The translations under genes and the position numbers were made by a program. Positions 51,324 to 60,522 of a DNA stretch of 64,000 nucleotides are shown piece after piece. This stretch comes from Aquificota bacterium. Its GTDB lineage: Bacteria; Aquificota; Aquificia; Aquificales; Aquificaceae. The stretch is taken from positions 62,001 through 126,000 of the forward strand of contig JAUQQK010000001.1 in assembly GCA_030549905.1 (NCBI GenBank), written 5' to 3'. The notes under the pieces were generated by a model, which had not been told where the DNA came from, did no database searches, and saw nothing but the letters and a program-made list of their open reading frames with translations. How positions within the stretch are numbered: the first letter of the stretch is position 1; every line of letters starts with the position of its first letter.

Positions 51324-51858
51324 TAACCTGCATGAGCCTTTCAGCCCTCTCTTCACCCTTTGGCAGGCTTTTCCTAAGAGTTTCTAACTCTTCAATCAAA
51401 CTTTCCAGATTATCTGGCAGGCAGGTTTCAAGGTATTCCCTTACAGCTCTTGCGAGGGCTGGCACCTTTCCAGAGGTGCTTACACCCACTACCAAGCTAC
51501 CTCTGAGCACAAGGGCAGGAAAGAGAAAGGTGCAAAAGTCTGGACTGTCCACTGCATTACAGTGTATGCCTTTTCTTAAGCAGTATTTATAAACCCTTTC
51601 CTGAAGCCTCAGGCTATCCACAGCCACTATAACCATGAAGGCATCTGAAAGGTCTTTGAGCCTCACCTTCCTCCTTATAAGCTCAATCCTGCCCTCCCTT
51701 TCAAGGCTTTCTATGTAAGATGATACCCTTGGTGCCACTACCCTTATCTTAGGCTCAAAAGGAAGGAGCTTTTCTATCTTTCTACTTGCCACCTTTCCCC
51801 CACCTATAACCACCACCTGCCTGCCCTTCAGCTCTATAAAAAGCGGAAAATAAAGCAT
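51274..51858 (-). CDS. Precorrin-2 dehydrogenase/sirohydrochlorin ferrochelatase (Met8/CysG N-terminal type)
   Basis: 194 aa with an NAD-binding start MLYFPLFIELKGRQVVVIGGGKVASRKIE and the catalytic Asp region CNAVDSPDFCTFLFPAL followed by VVGVSTSGKVPALAR. It oxidises precorrin-2 to sirohydrochlorin and may insert iron, linking CobA to the siroheme decarboxylase in heme d1 synthesis. It lies 1 nt after gatB and is probably co-transcribed with it. Confidence 0.9.
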   Translation of the reverse strand: MLYFPLFIELKGRQVVVIGGGKVASRKIEKLLPFEPKIRVVAPRVSSYIESLEREGRIELIRRKVRLKDLSDAFMVIVAVDSLRLQERVYKYCLRKGIHCNAVDSPDFCTFLFPALVLRGSLVVGVSTSGKVPALARAVREYLETCLPDNLESLIEELETLRKSLPKGEERAERLMQVIKEKMNTILQRLQKSI

Positions 51859-51859
51859 A

Positions 51860-53275
51860 TTACAAGCTTAGCATCTCTTTGAGAATTTTATTGACAAGCT
51901 GTGGGTTTGCCTTTCCTTTCGCCTTTTTCATCACCTGACCCACAAGAAAGCCAAAGACCTTTTCTTCACCTGACCTGTATCGTTCCACCTCCTTCGGATT
52001 TTCCTTCAAAACTTCCTCTACAAGGCTCCTTATGGCGGACTCGTCGCTCACCTGCTTTAGACCCCTTTCTTCTACTATCTTTTCTGGCTCCTTTCCTGTC
52101 CGCACCATTTCCTTGATAACTTCTTTGGCTAATTTGGAAGAAAGTGTGCCTTCTTTTATGAGTTTTATGAGACTTGCAAGATGTTCGGGCTTTACCATGG
52201 AATCTTCAAAGTCTATACCCGTATCTCTGAGGCTACCAAGAAGGTCATTAAGCAGCCAGTTGGCGGTAAGCTTCGGGTCTTCTCTGTAGTATTTTAGAGC
52301 TTCTTCAAAAAAGTCTCCAAAATCCTTATTATCTACCAGTATCTGAGCGGTTTTTTCATCAAGTCCGTAATCCTTCATAAGTCTTTCCAGCCTTTGCTCT
52401 GGCATCTCAGGCATGCGGGCTTTTATCTCCTCTATCCATTCCCTTGGCACCAGAAGAGGTAGTAAGTCTGGGTCTGGGAAATACCTGTAGTCTTCTGCCT
52501 CCTCCTTTGTTCTCATAGGGTGGGTAAGCCCTGTGGAGGGGTCAAAGGTTCTCGTTTCCTGAATAACCTTCTCACCGCCTTTTACCAGCTTTACCTGACG
52601 TTCAAACTCCGCCTCTATGGCTTTTTGAACAAACCTGAAGGAATTTACGTTCTTTACCTCCACCCTCGTGCCAAGCTCCTTAGAACCCTTTGGTCTTATG
52701 GATATGTTTATATCGCACCTGAGCTGTCCCTTCTCCATGTCCGCCTTGGAAACGCCCGCATAACGCATTATATTCCTTAGCTTTTCAAGAAATTCCCTTG
52801 CCAGCTCAGGCGAATCTATGTCGGGCTCTGTCACTATTTCCATGAGGGGTGTGCCAGCCCTGTTTAAATCCACATAGGTCTTGGAGCCTTCATGTATGTT
52901 TTTACCCGCATCTTCTTCCAAGTGTAGCCTCCTAATCCTTACCCTTTTGCCCCCCACCTCCAGCCAGCCTTCAACCGCCAAGGGCTCCTCATACTGGGAA
53001 ATCTGATAACCCTTGGGAAGGTCAGGATAAAAGTAGTTCTTCCTTGCAAAAACCGACCTTTCATTAATCCTGCAGTTCAGGGCAAGCCCTGCCCTTATGG
53101 CAAGCTCCACAGCCCTTCTGTTTATCACGGGAAGGCTTCCAGGAAGACCAAGGCACACAGGACATACATTGCTGTTTGGCTCCGCACCAAACTCAACGGG
53201 ACAGGAGCAAAAGAGTTTGGTTCTTGTTTCTATCTGCACGTGTATCTCCAGACCTATGACGGGCTCAAACTCCAT
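51860..53275 (-). CDS. gatB: Aspartyl/glutamyl-tRNA amidotransferase subunit B
   Basis: 471 aa. Begins [20 protein letters not shown], with the zinc-type Cys pairs CSCPVEFG and [35 protein letters not shown] and the C-terminal GatB/Yqey tail. It activates the side chain of misacylated Glu-tRNAGln or Asp-tRNAAsn for amidation. It is divergent from the sensor gene by only 15 bp. Confidence 0.97.
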   Translation of the reverse strand: MEFEPVIGLEIHVQIETRTKLFCSCPVEFGAEPNSNVCPVCLGLPGSLPVINRRAVELAIRAGLALNCRINERSVFARKNYFYPDLPKGYQISQYEEPLAVEGWLEVGGKRVRIRRLHLEEDAGKNIHEGSKTYVDLNRAGTPLMEIVTEPDIDSPELAREFLEKLRNIMRYAGVSKADMEKGQLRCDINISIRPKGSKELGTRVEVKNVNSFRFVQKAIEAEFERQVKLVKGGEKVIQETRTFDPSTGLTHPMRTKEEAEDYRYFPDPDLLPLLVPREWIEEIKARMPEMPEQRLERLMKDYGLDEKTAQILVDNKDFGDFFEEALKYYREDPKLTANWLLNDLLGSLRDTGIDFEDSMVKPEHLASLIKLIKEGTLSSKLAKEVIKEMVRTGKEPEKIVEERGLKQVSDESAIRSLVEEVLKENPKEVERYRSGEEKVFGFLVGQVMKKAKGKANPQLVNKILKEMLSL

Positions 53276-53278
53276 GGC

Positions 53279-53288
53279 TATAATTTTA
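53279..53288. promoter_or_regulatory. Overlapping divergent -10 hexamers for gatB and the sensor gene
   Basis: Within the 15-bp gap, plus-strand TATAAT (53279-53284) ends 6 nt before ATG 53291, and minus-strand TAAAAT (53288-53283) ends 7 nt before gatB ATG 53275. Both mRNAs would be leaderless and the promoters mutually exclusive. Confidence 0.45.
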
Positions 53289-53290
53289 GC

Positions 53291-54634
53291 ATGTTGTCTT
53301 TCCGGAACAGCCTCACTGTAAAAGCTGGACTTGCATACATACTCACAGCCATGCTGATTAGCATACCCCTGTATGTGTTTCTAATCAGGCATGTTGAGTC
53401 GCATGTGGAAAAGAACGTTCATCAGATAGCTGAGGGGTCTGCAAACCAGGTTTTTAACTCCATGTATCAGATAATGAGAAGAGGCTGGGAAAGAAAGGAC
53501 TTGCTTGAGTTTATTAAAAGTCTGGAAATCTCCTATGAAAAAACACCCATACGCATTGAGCTGTATAGGTCGGACATTGTGAAAGAGCTATACGGCACCG
53601 TGCCAGAGCCAGAAAAGGAGGAAATTCATATACTTGCACTAAAGGGCACACAGCAAAAGAGATTTGAAGGAAATCTATACACCTATGTAAATCCAATAAA
53701 GGCGGAGCAGGAGTGTTTAAGATGCCACTACAACGCCAAGGAGGGGGATGTGCTTGGCTTGGTGGAAATAAGGATGGATGTTTCATCCCTGCTATCTTCT
53801 TTCAGAGGCACGCTACAAACCACCATAGCAACGTATGTTCTATCTCTTTCCATATTTTTGACTGCCCTCATGTGGATATTCAGAAGAACCATAACCTCTC
53901 TGTCTTTCAGCATAACCAGGACTATTGAGGGCATACAGTCTGTAGGAGAATTAAACCTTTCGGTTCCAGAAAAGTCTGAACCTTATGATGAGTTAAAGCC
54001 CCTATACAGAGCCTTAGAAGCATTAACCAAGAAAATAAAAGATATAGCTGTAGACAAGGAAATTTTAAAAATAGAGGCTAACATTCTTGAACGGTTTATA
54101 ATAACATCAACCACAATAAAGGAATGGGAAGAATACTTAAGCAGCTTACTAAAGGAGATAAATAAAATTGTTAAAATTAATCTATTCTTCACCTTATTTA
54201 TTGAAAACAATAGCATTTATGTTAAGGTTTTCTGGTATTACAAGCCGGAAGATAGAACTAAAGATGAGGTAGAGGCTTACATAAAGTCAAAGATTAGCCT
54301 TGAACTTCCTGTTTCTTTATTAATGAATAAACACATAAGCTTTGGGCACAGCACTATAAACAGCGAGAAGTCCTTTGAGGATAGCATAGACAGCATCAAG
54401 CTTAGAACAAAAGCCCTGTTCCTTGAAAAGCCCCATATAGGAGGCGTGATAGGGCTGGGCTTTGAATCGGAGCTTGTAGAAGACGACACCAAGCATGTTT
54501 TGGCGGACACTCTCCTGTCCATGCTTGTGAATGTGGTTGGCTCCTCAAAAGCTATAAGCGACCACATAAAGCAGGTTGAATTCTATGCAATGAGAGACCC
54601 CTTAACCACCCTATACAACCAGAGGGTCTTCTGA
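53291..54634 (+). CDS. Sensor fragment of the broken GGDEF-EAL receptor
   Basis: 447 aa up to the TGA stop. It holds two membrane helices around a periplasmic domain with CLRCH (probable covalent heme c, DUF3365/Tll0287-like), a HAMP-like segment after the second helix, and a GAF-like domain ending where the GGDEF domain begins ([14 protein letters not shown]). The stop falls where family members have a residue such as Trp. This piece alone could still sense but has no output domain. Confidence 0.6.
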   Translation: MLSFRNSLTVKAGLAYILTAMLISIPLYVFLIRHVESHVEKNVHQIAEGSANQVFNSMYQIMRRGWERKDLLEFIKSLEISYEKTPIRIELYRSDIVKELYGTVPEPEKEEIHILALKGTQQKRFEGNLYTYVNPIKAEQECLRCHYNAKEGDVLGLVEIRMDVSSLLSSFRGTLQTTIATYVLSLSIFLTALMWIFRRTITSLSFSITRTIEGIQSVGELNLSVPEKSEPYDELKPLYRALEALTKKIKDIAVDKEILKIEANILERFIITSTTIKEWEEYLSSLLKEINKIVKINLFFTLFIENNSIYVKVFWYYKPEDRTKDEVEAYIKSKISLELPVSLLMNKHISFGHSTINSEKSFEDSIDSIKLRTKALFLEKPHIGGVIGLGFESELVEDDTKHVLADTLLSMLVNVVGSSKAISDHIKQVEFYAMRDPLTTLYNQRVF

Positions 54635-54652
54635 GAGCTTTTAAACTACGAG

Positions 54653-55078
54653 ATGGAAAGGGCAAAAAGGTTTGATAGAAAGCTTGCCCTCATTATGATG
54701 GACCTTGATAACTTTAAGTTTATAAACGATACATACGGACACAGCATGGGAGATTTCCTCCTTAAAGAAGTGGCAAAGGCTATAAGTGATGTAAAAAGGA
54801 AGGCTGATATTGTAGCCAGGTATGGCGGTGATGAGTTTGTCCTTATAGCAATTGATGCAGATATAAACAGTGCTTATACCATAGCAGTTCGCCTGAAGGA
54901 GAAGATAAAAAGCATTCACATAACCGCAGGAGAAACTACCATATCTCCGAAGGTATCAATGGGAATAGCGGTCTATCCAGAACACGGGGAAACTCCTCGG
55001 GACCTGTTCCTTATGGCTGATTCCATGCTTCTGAGTGCAAAGGAAGAGGGGAAGGGAAGGATAAGGTTGCCAAGCTAA
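54653..55078 (+). CDS. GGDEF fragment of the broken receptor
   Basis: 141 aa from ATG 54653 in the same frame. It contains LALIMMDLDNFKFINDTYGH and an intact YGGDEFVLIA active-site motif, ending at TAA after GKGRIRLPS. It lacks the first ~20 residues of the GGDEF domain and has no convincing ribosome binding site, so independent expression is doubtful. Confidence 0.45.
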   Translation: MERAKRFDRKLALIMMDLDNFKFINDTYGHSMGDFLLKEVAKAISDVKRKADIVARYGGDEFVLIAIDADINSAYTIAVRLKEKIKSIHITAGETTISPKVSMGIAVYPEHGETPRDLFLMADSMLLSAKEEGKGRIRLPS

Positions 55079-55084
55079 GAAGAT

Positions 55085-55831
55085 ATGCTTCAGGTTTATA
55101 AAGAACTCAGTAATAAAGCCATATACTTAATAACTGCACTGGACAGAGGGGAGGTTTTACCTTACTTTCAGCCCATAGTGGAACTTAAAAGCATGGAAAT
55201 ATACGGGTATGAGGTCCTGGCAAGGATAGGAGAAAAGCATTCTTCCGCAGGTGAGTTTATAAGCCTTGCTGAAAAGCTTGGGCTATCCGTCAGGCTTGAC
55301 AGGATGGTTTATGAAAAAGCCTTTAAACACGTAAAAGAAGTCGGATATAAAGGAGCCATATTCTTAAACCTTAACCCAAAAGCTCTGGTAGTTCAAGACT
55401 TTATTTCAAACATAGTAAAGATGACGGAATACTATGAAATACAGCCGGAAAAGATAGTCTTTGAGCTAACCGAGAGGGAAACCATTAAGAATGTTGAACT
55501 TTTAGAGAGGTTTGTGCGTGAGCTTAAGGAAAGGGGCTTTATGTTTGCCATAGACGATTTTGGCTCAGGCTATTCCTCCTTTCACTATCTTAAGAAGCTA
55601 CCTGTTGATTTTGTTAAGCTGGAGGGCGATTTTATAAAGGACTTAAAGAATGACTGGAGGGACAGAACCTTCGTTGAGTCTGTGGAAACCCTTGCGTTGG
55701 GTATGAACATGAAAACGGTAGCGGAGCATGTGGAGGATGAAGAAACATGCAATATACTAAGGAGCCTCGGCGTTAACTATGGACAGGGTTATTACTTTGG
55801 CAAGCCCTCCGAGCGTATAATGAATTTTTAG
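55085..55831 (+). CDS. EAL (c-di-GMP phosphodiesterase) fragment of the broken receptor
   Basis: 248 aa, a complete EAL domain: PYFQPIVELKSMEIYGYEVL (EVL for EAL), FLNLNPK, FELTERE, AIDDFGSGYSSFHYL, VKLEGDFIKDL and GVNYGQGYYFGKP. The metal- and substrate-binding acidic residues and Lys look intact, so the piece could be active if translated. ATG 55085 lies 6 nt after the TAA of the GGDEF piece, allowing coupled restart. Confidence 0.6.
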   Translation: MLQVYKELSNKAIYLITALDRGEVLPYFQPIVELKSMEIYGYEVLARIGEKHSSAGEFISLAEKLGLSVRLDRMVYEKAFKHVKEVGYKGAIFLNLNPKALVVQDFISNIVKMTEYYEIQPEKIVFELTERETIKNVELLERFVRELKERGFMFAIDDFGSGYSSFHYLKKLPVDFVKLEGDFIKDLKNDWRDRTFVESVETLALGMNMKTVAEHVEDEETCNILRSLGVNYGQGYYFGKPSERIMNF

Positions 55832-55832
55832 C

Positions 55833-56438
55833 ATGTTCAGAAGGCTTCTTATTGCCACCAGCAATGAAGGAAAGTTGAAAGAGATAAGAAAACTTCTTGA
55901 GCCTCTTGGTATGGAGGTAATAATGCCAGAAAAAGCCCTTGAGGTGGAAGAAGGAGGTCAGAGCTTTTTAGAAAATGCCTACATAAAGGCAAGGGCTTAT
56001 TACGAGAGGTATGGAGTGCCGGTACTTGCAGAGGATTCGGGTCTTGTAATTCCAGCCCTTGAGGGATATCCGGGCGTGTATTCGAGCAGGTTTTACAGCC
56101 TTGAGTGGGGCGGTGTGGAAGAAGTAAAGGAAGGCAAAGACCAGGCAAACATAAGAAAGGTTTTAAGGCTTATGAAGGGAATAAAGGAAAGGAGTGCTTA
56201 CTTTGTAGCCTTCGCCCTGCTCTATACAGGCGATGGAGGTCTGTGGGGAGAGGGAAGATGCGAGGGCTATATTCTGGAGGAGCCAAGGGGCTATGGTGGC
56301 TTTGGATACGACCCCATATTCCAGCCAGCGGGCTATGAGAAAAGCATGGCAGAGCTGTCTTTAGAAGAAAAAAACCTTATATCCCACCGTGGAAAAGCAC
56401 TGAGGAGGCTCTTGGAGCTTATTGCAGGAAACTGGTAA
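55833..56438 (+). CDS. rdgB: XTP/dITP (non-canonical purine NTP) pyrophosphatase
   Basis: 201 aa Ham1/RdgB family, hydrolysing ITP/XTP and their deoxy forms. Motifs: LLIATSNEGKLKEIRKLL, AEDSGLVIPALEGYPGVYSS, GYDPIFQPAGYEKSMAEL and SHRGKALRRL. It begins 1 nt after the EAL stop. Confidence 0.95.
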   Translation: MFRRLLIATSNEGKLKEIRKLLEPLGMEVIMPEKALEVEEGGQSFLENAYIKARAYYERYGVPVLAEDSGLVIPALEGYPGVYSSRFYSLEWGGVEEVKEGKDQANIRKVLRLMKGIKERSAYFVAFALLYTGDGGLWGEGRCEGYILEEPRGYGGFGYDPIFQPAGYEKSMAELSLEEKNLISHRGKALRRLLELIAGNW

Positions 56439-56450
56439 AATAAAAAACCT

Positions 56451-56852
56451 ATGAAAATAGCCTTCATATCCACGAGGAACGCGGTCAGAAGCATCATGGC
56501 GGAAGCTATAGCAAAGAGGGTCTCAAAGCTGGCTCTGCTGGCACCAGAGATATATTCCGCAGGAGTAAAACCAGCAGAATCTGTGCCAGAGGAGGTCTTG
56601 AGCCTTCTTCAAAAGAAGGGATACAGCACGGACAACCTTTATCCTAAACCCGTTGAAGCCATACCCTACGAAGAAATAGATATACTCATAACCCTATCAC
56701 CTGAGGCAAGGGATATATGCCCCTATTCCATATCCCACAAAAGGAGAGAGCACTGGGTTGTGGAAGAGCCAGACAGCTTAAAGCTTGAAGAGTTAGAAAA
56801 AACGCTACTTCAGATTGAAAAGTATATGATGGACTTTTTCAAAATAAGTTAA
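56451..56852 (+). CDS. Low-molecular-weight phosphatase/arsenate-reductase-like protein lacking the catalytic Cys
   Basis: 133 aa with the LMW-PTPase/ArsC fold: MKIAFISTRNAVRS replaces the usual C-x5-R-S loop, and the later segment EEIDILITLSPEARDICP holds no usual D-P pair. The nucleophile Cys is Ser here, so neither phosphatase nor thioredoxin-type arsenate reductase chemistry is expected; the Arg is kept. It may bind phosphorylated ligands. Confidence 0.75.
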   Translation: MKIAFISTRNAVRSIMAEAIAKRVSKLALLAPEIYSAGVKPAESVPEEVLSLLQKKGYSTDNLYPKPVEAIPYEEIDILITLSPEARDICPYSISHKRREHWVVEEPDSLKLEELEKTLLQIEKYMMDFFKIS

Positions 56853-56897
56853 GCTTATGCTTGCCATAAGGAAGTGTTATATTAAAATTTTAACTTG

Positions 56898-57809
56898 ATG
56901 ATTGACATAAGCAAGCTAAAGACCTTTGTGGCGGTGGCAGACCTTGGGAGCTTTTCAAAGGCTTCTGAAATACTATACATAACACAGCCAGCTGTAACAC
57001 AGCAGATAAAGGCACTTGAGAGGATTGTGGGTGCAAGGCTCTTCCAGAGGCAGGGTGGCAGGATAGTGCTTACGAACGAGGGCAAAAGAATATACCAGAT
57101 TGCGAAAAACCTGCTGGCAAACTACGAAAGCCTGATGGAGGAGATGGCAAAGATAAAAAAGGACTTTAAAGACACCTTACTTCTTGGTATAAGCACAACG
57201 CTCAGCGAGTATAAGATTCCGGAGCTCTTAGTGGAATTTCACTCTCAGCTCCCCAACATATCCATAAGGGTTCTGGTGGATAACTCACAGCACATAGAGG
57301 AGGCACTTTCTTCTGGCGTGCTTAATATAGGTGTTATAGAAAGAGAGCCTTCTGAGAGGTTTAGTTCTATAAAATGGTTTATGGACGAGGTGGTGTTTTT
57401 CACCCACCCATCGCATCCCTTTGCACTAAAGGGAGAAATTGAACCAGAGGAGTTATACGGTGTGGACCTTATATTCAGGGAGGTAAGTTCTGGCACGAGG
57501 AAGGTGGTAAAGGAAGAGCTGGAGCGTTTGGGGATAGTATTTGAAAAGCTCAGCATTAAGATTGAGATAAACTGCGGAAGGTCTATTCTCAGCATGGTTA
57601 AAAAGGGCTATGGAGCCAGTTTTCTGTCTAAGGGTCTTGTGGAGAAGGCTATAAGGGAAGGCTCTGTGGTACCTGTAAAAATCAAGGGTTTTAATGCGGT
57701 ACGATGGTATTACATAATATACCCTGAACATGAAAAGCTCACTTTCCTTGCCAGCAGGTTTATGAAGTTCCTGCTCTCAAAGGCAAGTCCTGAACTTGTG
57801 GCAGGATGA
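56898..57809 (+). CDS. LysR-family transcriptional regulator
   Basis: 303 aa. The N-terminal winged helix (KLKTFVAVADLGSFSKASEI, YITQPAVTQQIKALERIVGA, LFQRQGGRIVLTNEG) and the two-lobed periplasmic-binding-type effector domain are clear. It resembles CysB/CbbR-like members (TTLSEYKIPELLVEF). ATG 56898 rather than TTG 56895 is taken as start. The ligand is unknown; target genes may include the overlapping HAD phosphatase. Confidence 0.93.
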   Translation: MIDISKLKTFVAVADLGSFSKASEILYITQPAVTQQIKALERIVGARLFQRQGGRIVLTNEGKRIYQIAKNLLANYESLMEEMAKIKKDFKDTLLLGISTTLSEYKIPELLVEFHSQLPNISIRVLVDNSQHIEEALSSGVLNIGVIEREPSERFSSIKWFMDEVVFFTHPSHPFALKGEIEPEELYGVDLIFREVSSGTRKVVKEELERLGIVFEKLSIKIEINCGRSILSMVKKGYGASFLSKGLVEKAIREGSVVPVKIKGFNAVRWYYIIYPEHEKLTFLASRFMKFLLSKASPELVAG

Positions 57810-58474
57810 GAAAGGGTGTTATATTTGATGTGGACGGCGTCATAGTGGATGTGAGTCAGTCCTATCATTACGCCATAAAATATACAGCGGAGCATTTTCT
57901 GAGGAGGGAAGTCCCCTTAGAAGAGGTAAGGAGGATAAAGTTTTCAAAAGCTATAAACAACGACTGGCTTGCCACCCTTGAGGTGGTCAGAGAGTATGGA
58001 GGAGAGGCGGACTTTGAGGAAATTGTGAGGGTCTTCAACGAGTTTTATAAAAAATTAAGAGACAGGGAACTACTCATACTTGACGGTAGCTTTTTTGAAA
58101 AGCTCAAAAGGCAGGGCTACCCCCTCGGCATTGCCACTGGAAGACCAAAGGAGGATATGGATTATCTTTTTGAACGGTTCAGGCTAAGAGACTTTTTTGA
58201 CTGTGTGGTGCATGAAGAAACCATACCTCAGGAAGAGCTGAGAAAACCCCATCCCTTTGCCCTTCACTGGTGCGTAGAAAACCTTAACTTAGATGCCTTT
58301 GTTTATGTGGGGGACAGCCCGGCAGACTGGCATATGCTCAGAGATTACAGAAGGCTTTATTCAAAGCCCGCGGACTACATACACGTGGGCAAACACTGCG
58401 TGCCTGAGGGTGTTAAGGTCTGTCAGAAGGAGGAGCTTCTTGAGGAGCTTCTAAAGGCTTTGCAGAGTCTATGA
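57806..58474 (+). CDS. HAD-superfamily phosphatase
   Basis: 222 aa. Motif I is VIFDVDGVIVDVSQSY (D-x-D nucleophile), motif II ATGRPKEDM, and the acidic motif IV VYVGDSPADWHML, with a helical cap between. This pattern is close to the IA/TIGR01548-like group and phosphoglycolate phosphatases. ATGA overlap with the LysR gene suggests co-expression. Substrate not established. Confidence 0.88.
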   Translation: MRKGVIFDVDGVIVDVSQSYHYAIKYTAEHFLRREVPLEEVRRIKFSKAINNDWLATLEVVREYGGEADFEEIVRVFNEFYKKLRDRELLILDGSFFEKLKRQGYPLGIATGRPKEDMDYLFERFRLRDFFDCVVHEETIPQEELRKPHPFALHWCVENLNLDAFVYVGDSPADWHMLRDYRRLYSKPADYIHVGKHCVPEGVKVCQKEELLEELLKALQSL

Positions 58475-58613
58475 GCAGGATGGGTATGTCTTCCTCCACA
58501 GGATAATAAACACCGCAGCTTTTGCATATAAGTATGTTCCTTTTCTCATCATACAGAAGGTCGCCCTTACACTTGGGGCATGCGAGTATTTCTAAAAGCT
58601 CCTTGCTCAGCAT
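58413..58613 (-). CDS. Trm112-family zinc-ribbon protein
   Basis: 66 aa with four Cys in two pairs: LLEILACPKCKG and ICKSCGVYYPVEEDIPILL. Trm112 proteins activate methyltransferases in eukaryotes and archaea; bacterial YcaR-type members are of uncertain role. The C-terminal ~12 residues (Pro-rich) overlap the convergent HAD gene by 62 nt. Confidence 0.88.
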   Translation of the reverse strand: MLSKELLEILACPKCKGDLLYDEKRNILICKSCGVYYPVEEDIPILLIDSAKPLEAPQEAPPSDRP

Positions 58614-58614
58614 A

Positions 58615-59031
58615 TTAGTCCTCTTTGATGTATTCCCATAATTCTAACATAAACCTTTTAAACTCCTCAAAGCCCTCCTTCCCGAGCCTTTCGGTAAGCT
58701 TTTCTTCATCAAAAAGCAGGTCTCCGGATATGGGAGAGAAGTCCAAGTACTCCAAGTGTGCCACCTCCAGGTTAAAGATGCACATGTATTGCTGTGCCTC
58801 CTCCTTAAAACGCACAAACTCCTCTTCATAAGGTTCAGAGGCTTTTGTAGTCCAGTGGTAAGCTCCACCAAAGGGATTCAGCCAGAACTGCTCGTTGGAT
58901 TCAAGGCAGAAGACTGCCCTTTTCACAGACACTATATCCCTCATAAGCTCGCCATCTGGCATGTTTACAGCCCATACCCTGTTTTTTATGGGGTTTATGA
59001 GGAACTCCACCTGCCTGTATTCTACTACCAT
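58615..59031 (-). CDS. Hypothetical 138-aa protein
   Basis: Not recognised. Starts VVEYRQVEFLINPIKNRVWA and continues with aromatic-rich FWLNPFGGAYHWTTKA and a charged helix at the end (EEFKRFMLELWEYIKED). It is cytosolic by sequence. It lies 2 nt after moaA and 1 nt before the Trm112 gene, so it belongs to the moaE-moaA run. Confidence 0.7.
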   Translation of the reverse strand: MVVEYRQVEFLINPIKNRVWAVNMPDGELMRDIVSVKRAVFCLESNEQFWLNPFGGAYHWTTKASEPYEEEFVRFKEEAQQYMCIFNLEVAHLEYLDFSPISGDLLFDEEKLTERLGKEGFEEFKRFMLELWEYIKED

Positions 59032-59033
59032 CT

Positions 59034-60035
59034 TTATCCTCCTACCTTGAACATCTCTATCTTCTTTGGCAAAATACCCTTTTTAAGTAGCTCAAGCCTT
59101 TCTTCAGAATACCTGTCCTTTCTCTTAGACCACAGGCTTACTACAAAGTCTCTTATCTCTTCCTCCTTGGCTCCTCTCCTTATTAGACTCTTCACATCAT
59201 GCCCTTCACGAGCAAAGAGGCATGTAAGCAGTTTGCCGTCTGCAGTGAGCCTGAGCCTGTTGCAGTCTCCGCAGAAGGGCTGTGTTATGGAAGAAATAAA
59301 GCCCACCTCAAGACCGTCCTCCTTATACCTGTATCTTTCCGCCACCTCGCCCCTGTAGCTCCTGCCAACAGGTTCAAGCTCAAAGCTCCTTTGCAGAAGC
59401 TCCAACATCTCTCTGACGGAAAAGACCCTGTCTAAAGACCACCCGTTTAAAGTCCCCACATCCATAAATTCTATGAACCTTACCACCACACCCAGACCCT
59501 TGAAAAAGCGGGCAATCTCCGGAATCTCCTCATGGTTTAAACCTTTTACTACGCAGACATTCACCTTCACAGGCGAAAGCCCCACCTCAATAGCCTTCAA
59601 TATACCCTCTATTATCTGCGAGGCTTTAACCTCTCTACCTACTATCTTTGAAAGAACCTCATCCCTTAAGGAAGGCAGGCTGACGGTGACCCTCTTTAAA
59701 CCCGCAGACTTAAGCACCTCCGCCTTCTCTTTCAGTAAAAAGCCATTGGTTGTCAGGCTTATGTCTTCCACACCCAGCTCTGAGAGCATGGAAATGAGGT
59801 TTTCAAGGTGCCTCCTCAAAAGCGGCTCACCGCCCGTTAGCCTGACCTTTTTTATGCCCAGGGGCAGAATAGCCTTCACAAACTTTGCAATCTCTTCAAA
59901 GCTAAGAAGCTCCTCCCTTGGGAAGAACTCGTAGTCCTTACCCTCTGGCATACAAAAGGCACATCTGAAGTTGCATCTGTCCGTTATGGAAATCCTTAGG
60001 TCTCTAAGCTCCCTTCCTAAGCTATCGACTATCAT
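59034..60035 (-). CDS. moaA: GTP 3',8-cyclase
   Basis: First step of molybdenum cofactor synthesis. 333 aa with radical-SAM [24 protein letters not shown] and a C-terminal second cluster region [21 protein letters not shown]. The family's C-terminal Gly-Gly is seen as KVGG. ATG 60035, overlapping the moaE stop as ATGA, is preferred over 60050. MoCo would be needed for a nitrate reductase, which is not in the window. Confidence 0.95.
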   Translation of the reverse strand: MIVDSLGRELRDLRISITDRCNFRCAFCMPEGKDYEFFPREELLSFEEIAKFVKAILPLGIKKVRLTGGEPLLRRHLENLISMLSELGVEDISLTTNGFLLKEKAEVLKSAGLKRVTVSLPSLRDEVLSKIVGREVKASQIIEGILKAIEVGLSPVKVNVCVVKGLNHEEIPEIARFFKGLGVVVRFIEFMDVGTLNGWSLDRVFSVREMLELLQRSFELEPVGRSYRGEVAERYRYKEDGLEVGFISSITQPFCGDCNRLRLTADGKLLTCLFAREGHDVKSLIRRGAKEEEIRDFVVSLWSKRKDRYSEERLELLKKGILPKKIEMFKVGG

Positions 60036-60454
60036 GCACCCAGCACCCATTCACCCTTACCATCCTTGAAGACTTCCTTCTTCCATATGGGAGCACGCTT
60101 TTTAACCTCATCAACCGCATACCTGCATGCTTTAAAGGTCTCGTCCCTATGACCTCCAAAGACCACCACCATAAAAGAAGGCTCGCCCACCTTTACAACG
60201 CCGAGCCTGTGATGTATAAAGACCTCCCTTACCGGGAAAAGTCTCAAAGCTTCTTGCCTTATTTCCTCCATCACCTTTATTGCCATTTCAGGAAAGGCTT
60301 CATAATGAAGCTCAGATACATCGCCGTCCTCTGGAGCTGACCTTGCTATGCCTAAAAAGACAAGCCCTGCTCCACATTCTTGAGGCACTTCATAACCAGA
60401 AAGAACTCGCTCAGCACCAAACCATTCATATCCAAGATAGACCCTTGGCACCAT
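60032..60454 (-). CDS. moaE: Molybdopterin synthase catalytic subunit
   Basis: 140 aa. [58 protein letters not shown] and PIWKKE(V)F are the usual MoaE motifs with the catalytic Lys residues. It needs a MoaD partner; the ThiS/MoaD-like protein at 3278-3559 is a candidate. It is divergent from fliG across 68 bp. Confidence 0.95.
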   Translation of the reverse strand: MVPRVYLGYEWFGAERVLSGYEVPQECGAGLVFLGIARSAPEDGDVSELHYEAFPEMAIKVMEEIRQEALRLFPVREVFIHHRLGVVKVGEPSFMVVVFGGHRDETFKACRYAVDEVKKRAPIWKKEVFKDGKGEWVLGA

Positions 60455-60522
60455 AGCACTAATTATATTCCCGCTGACTTTTTATTTAATGACCTTACTC
60501 AAAAAGTTTTAAACTATTATAC

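Larger units (their letters stand above)
53291..55831 (+). pseudogene. Heme-c sensor GGDEF-EAL receptor interrupted by two in-frame stops
   Basis: One reading frame runs from ATG 53291 to the stop at 55829-55831 except for TGA at 54632-54634 and TAA at 55076-55078. Read through, it is an 846-codon receptor: membrane helix (12-32), periplasmic sensor with a CLRCH heme motif (142-146), second membrane helix, HAMP-like linker, GAF-like region, GGDEF and EAL domains. Both stops are one substitution from sense codons (TGG and GAA), and flanking protein sequence continues normally. It is probably a recent pseudogene, or a gene expressed as separate pieces. Confidence 0.75.

Noticed and set aside
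53291-55831. UGA recoding (Trp or selenocysteine) in the GGDEF-EAL gene
   Set aside because: A second stop is TAA, no Sec insertion element is apparent, and all other genes use TGA as a normal stop.
56898-57809. LysR protein as CbbR controlling carbon fixation
   Set aside because: No RuBisCO genes are present, and Aquificaceae fix carbon by the reductive TCA cycle; the resemblance is only to the wider family.
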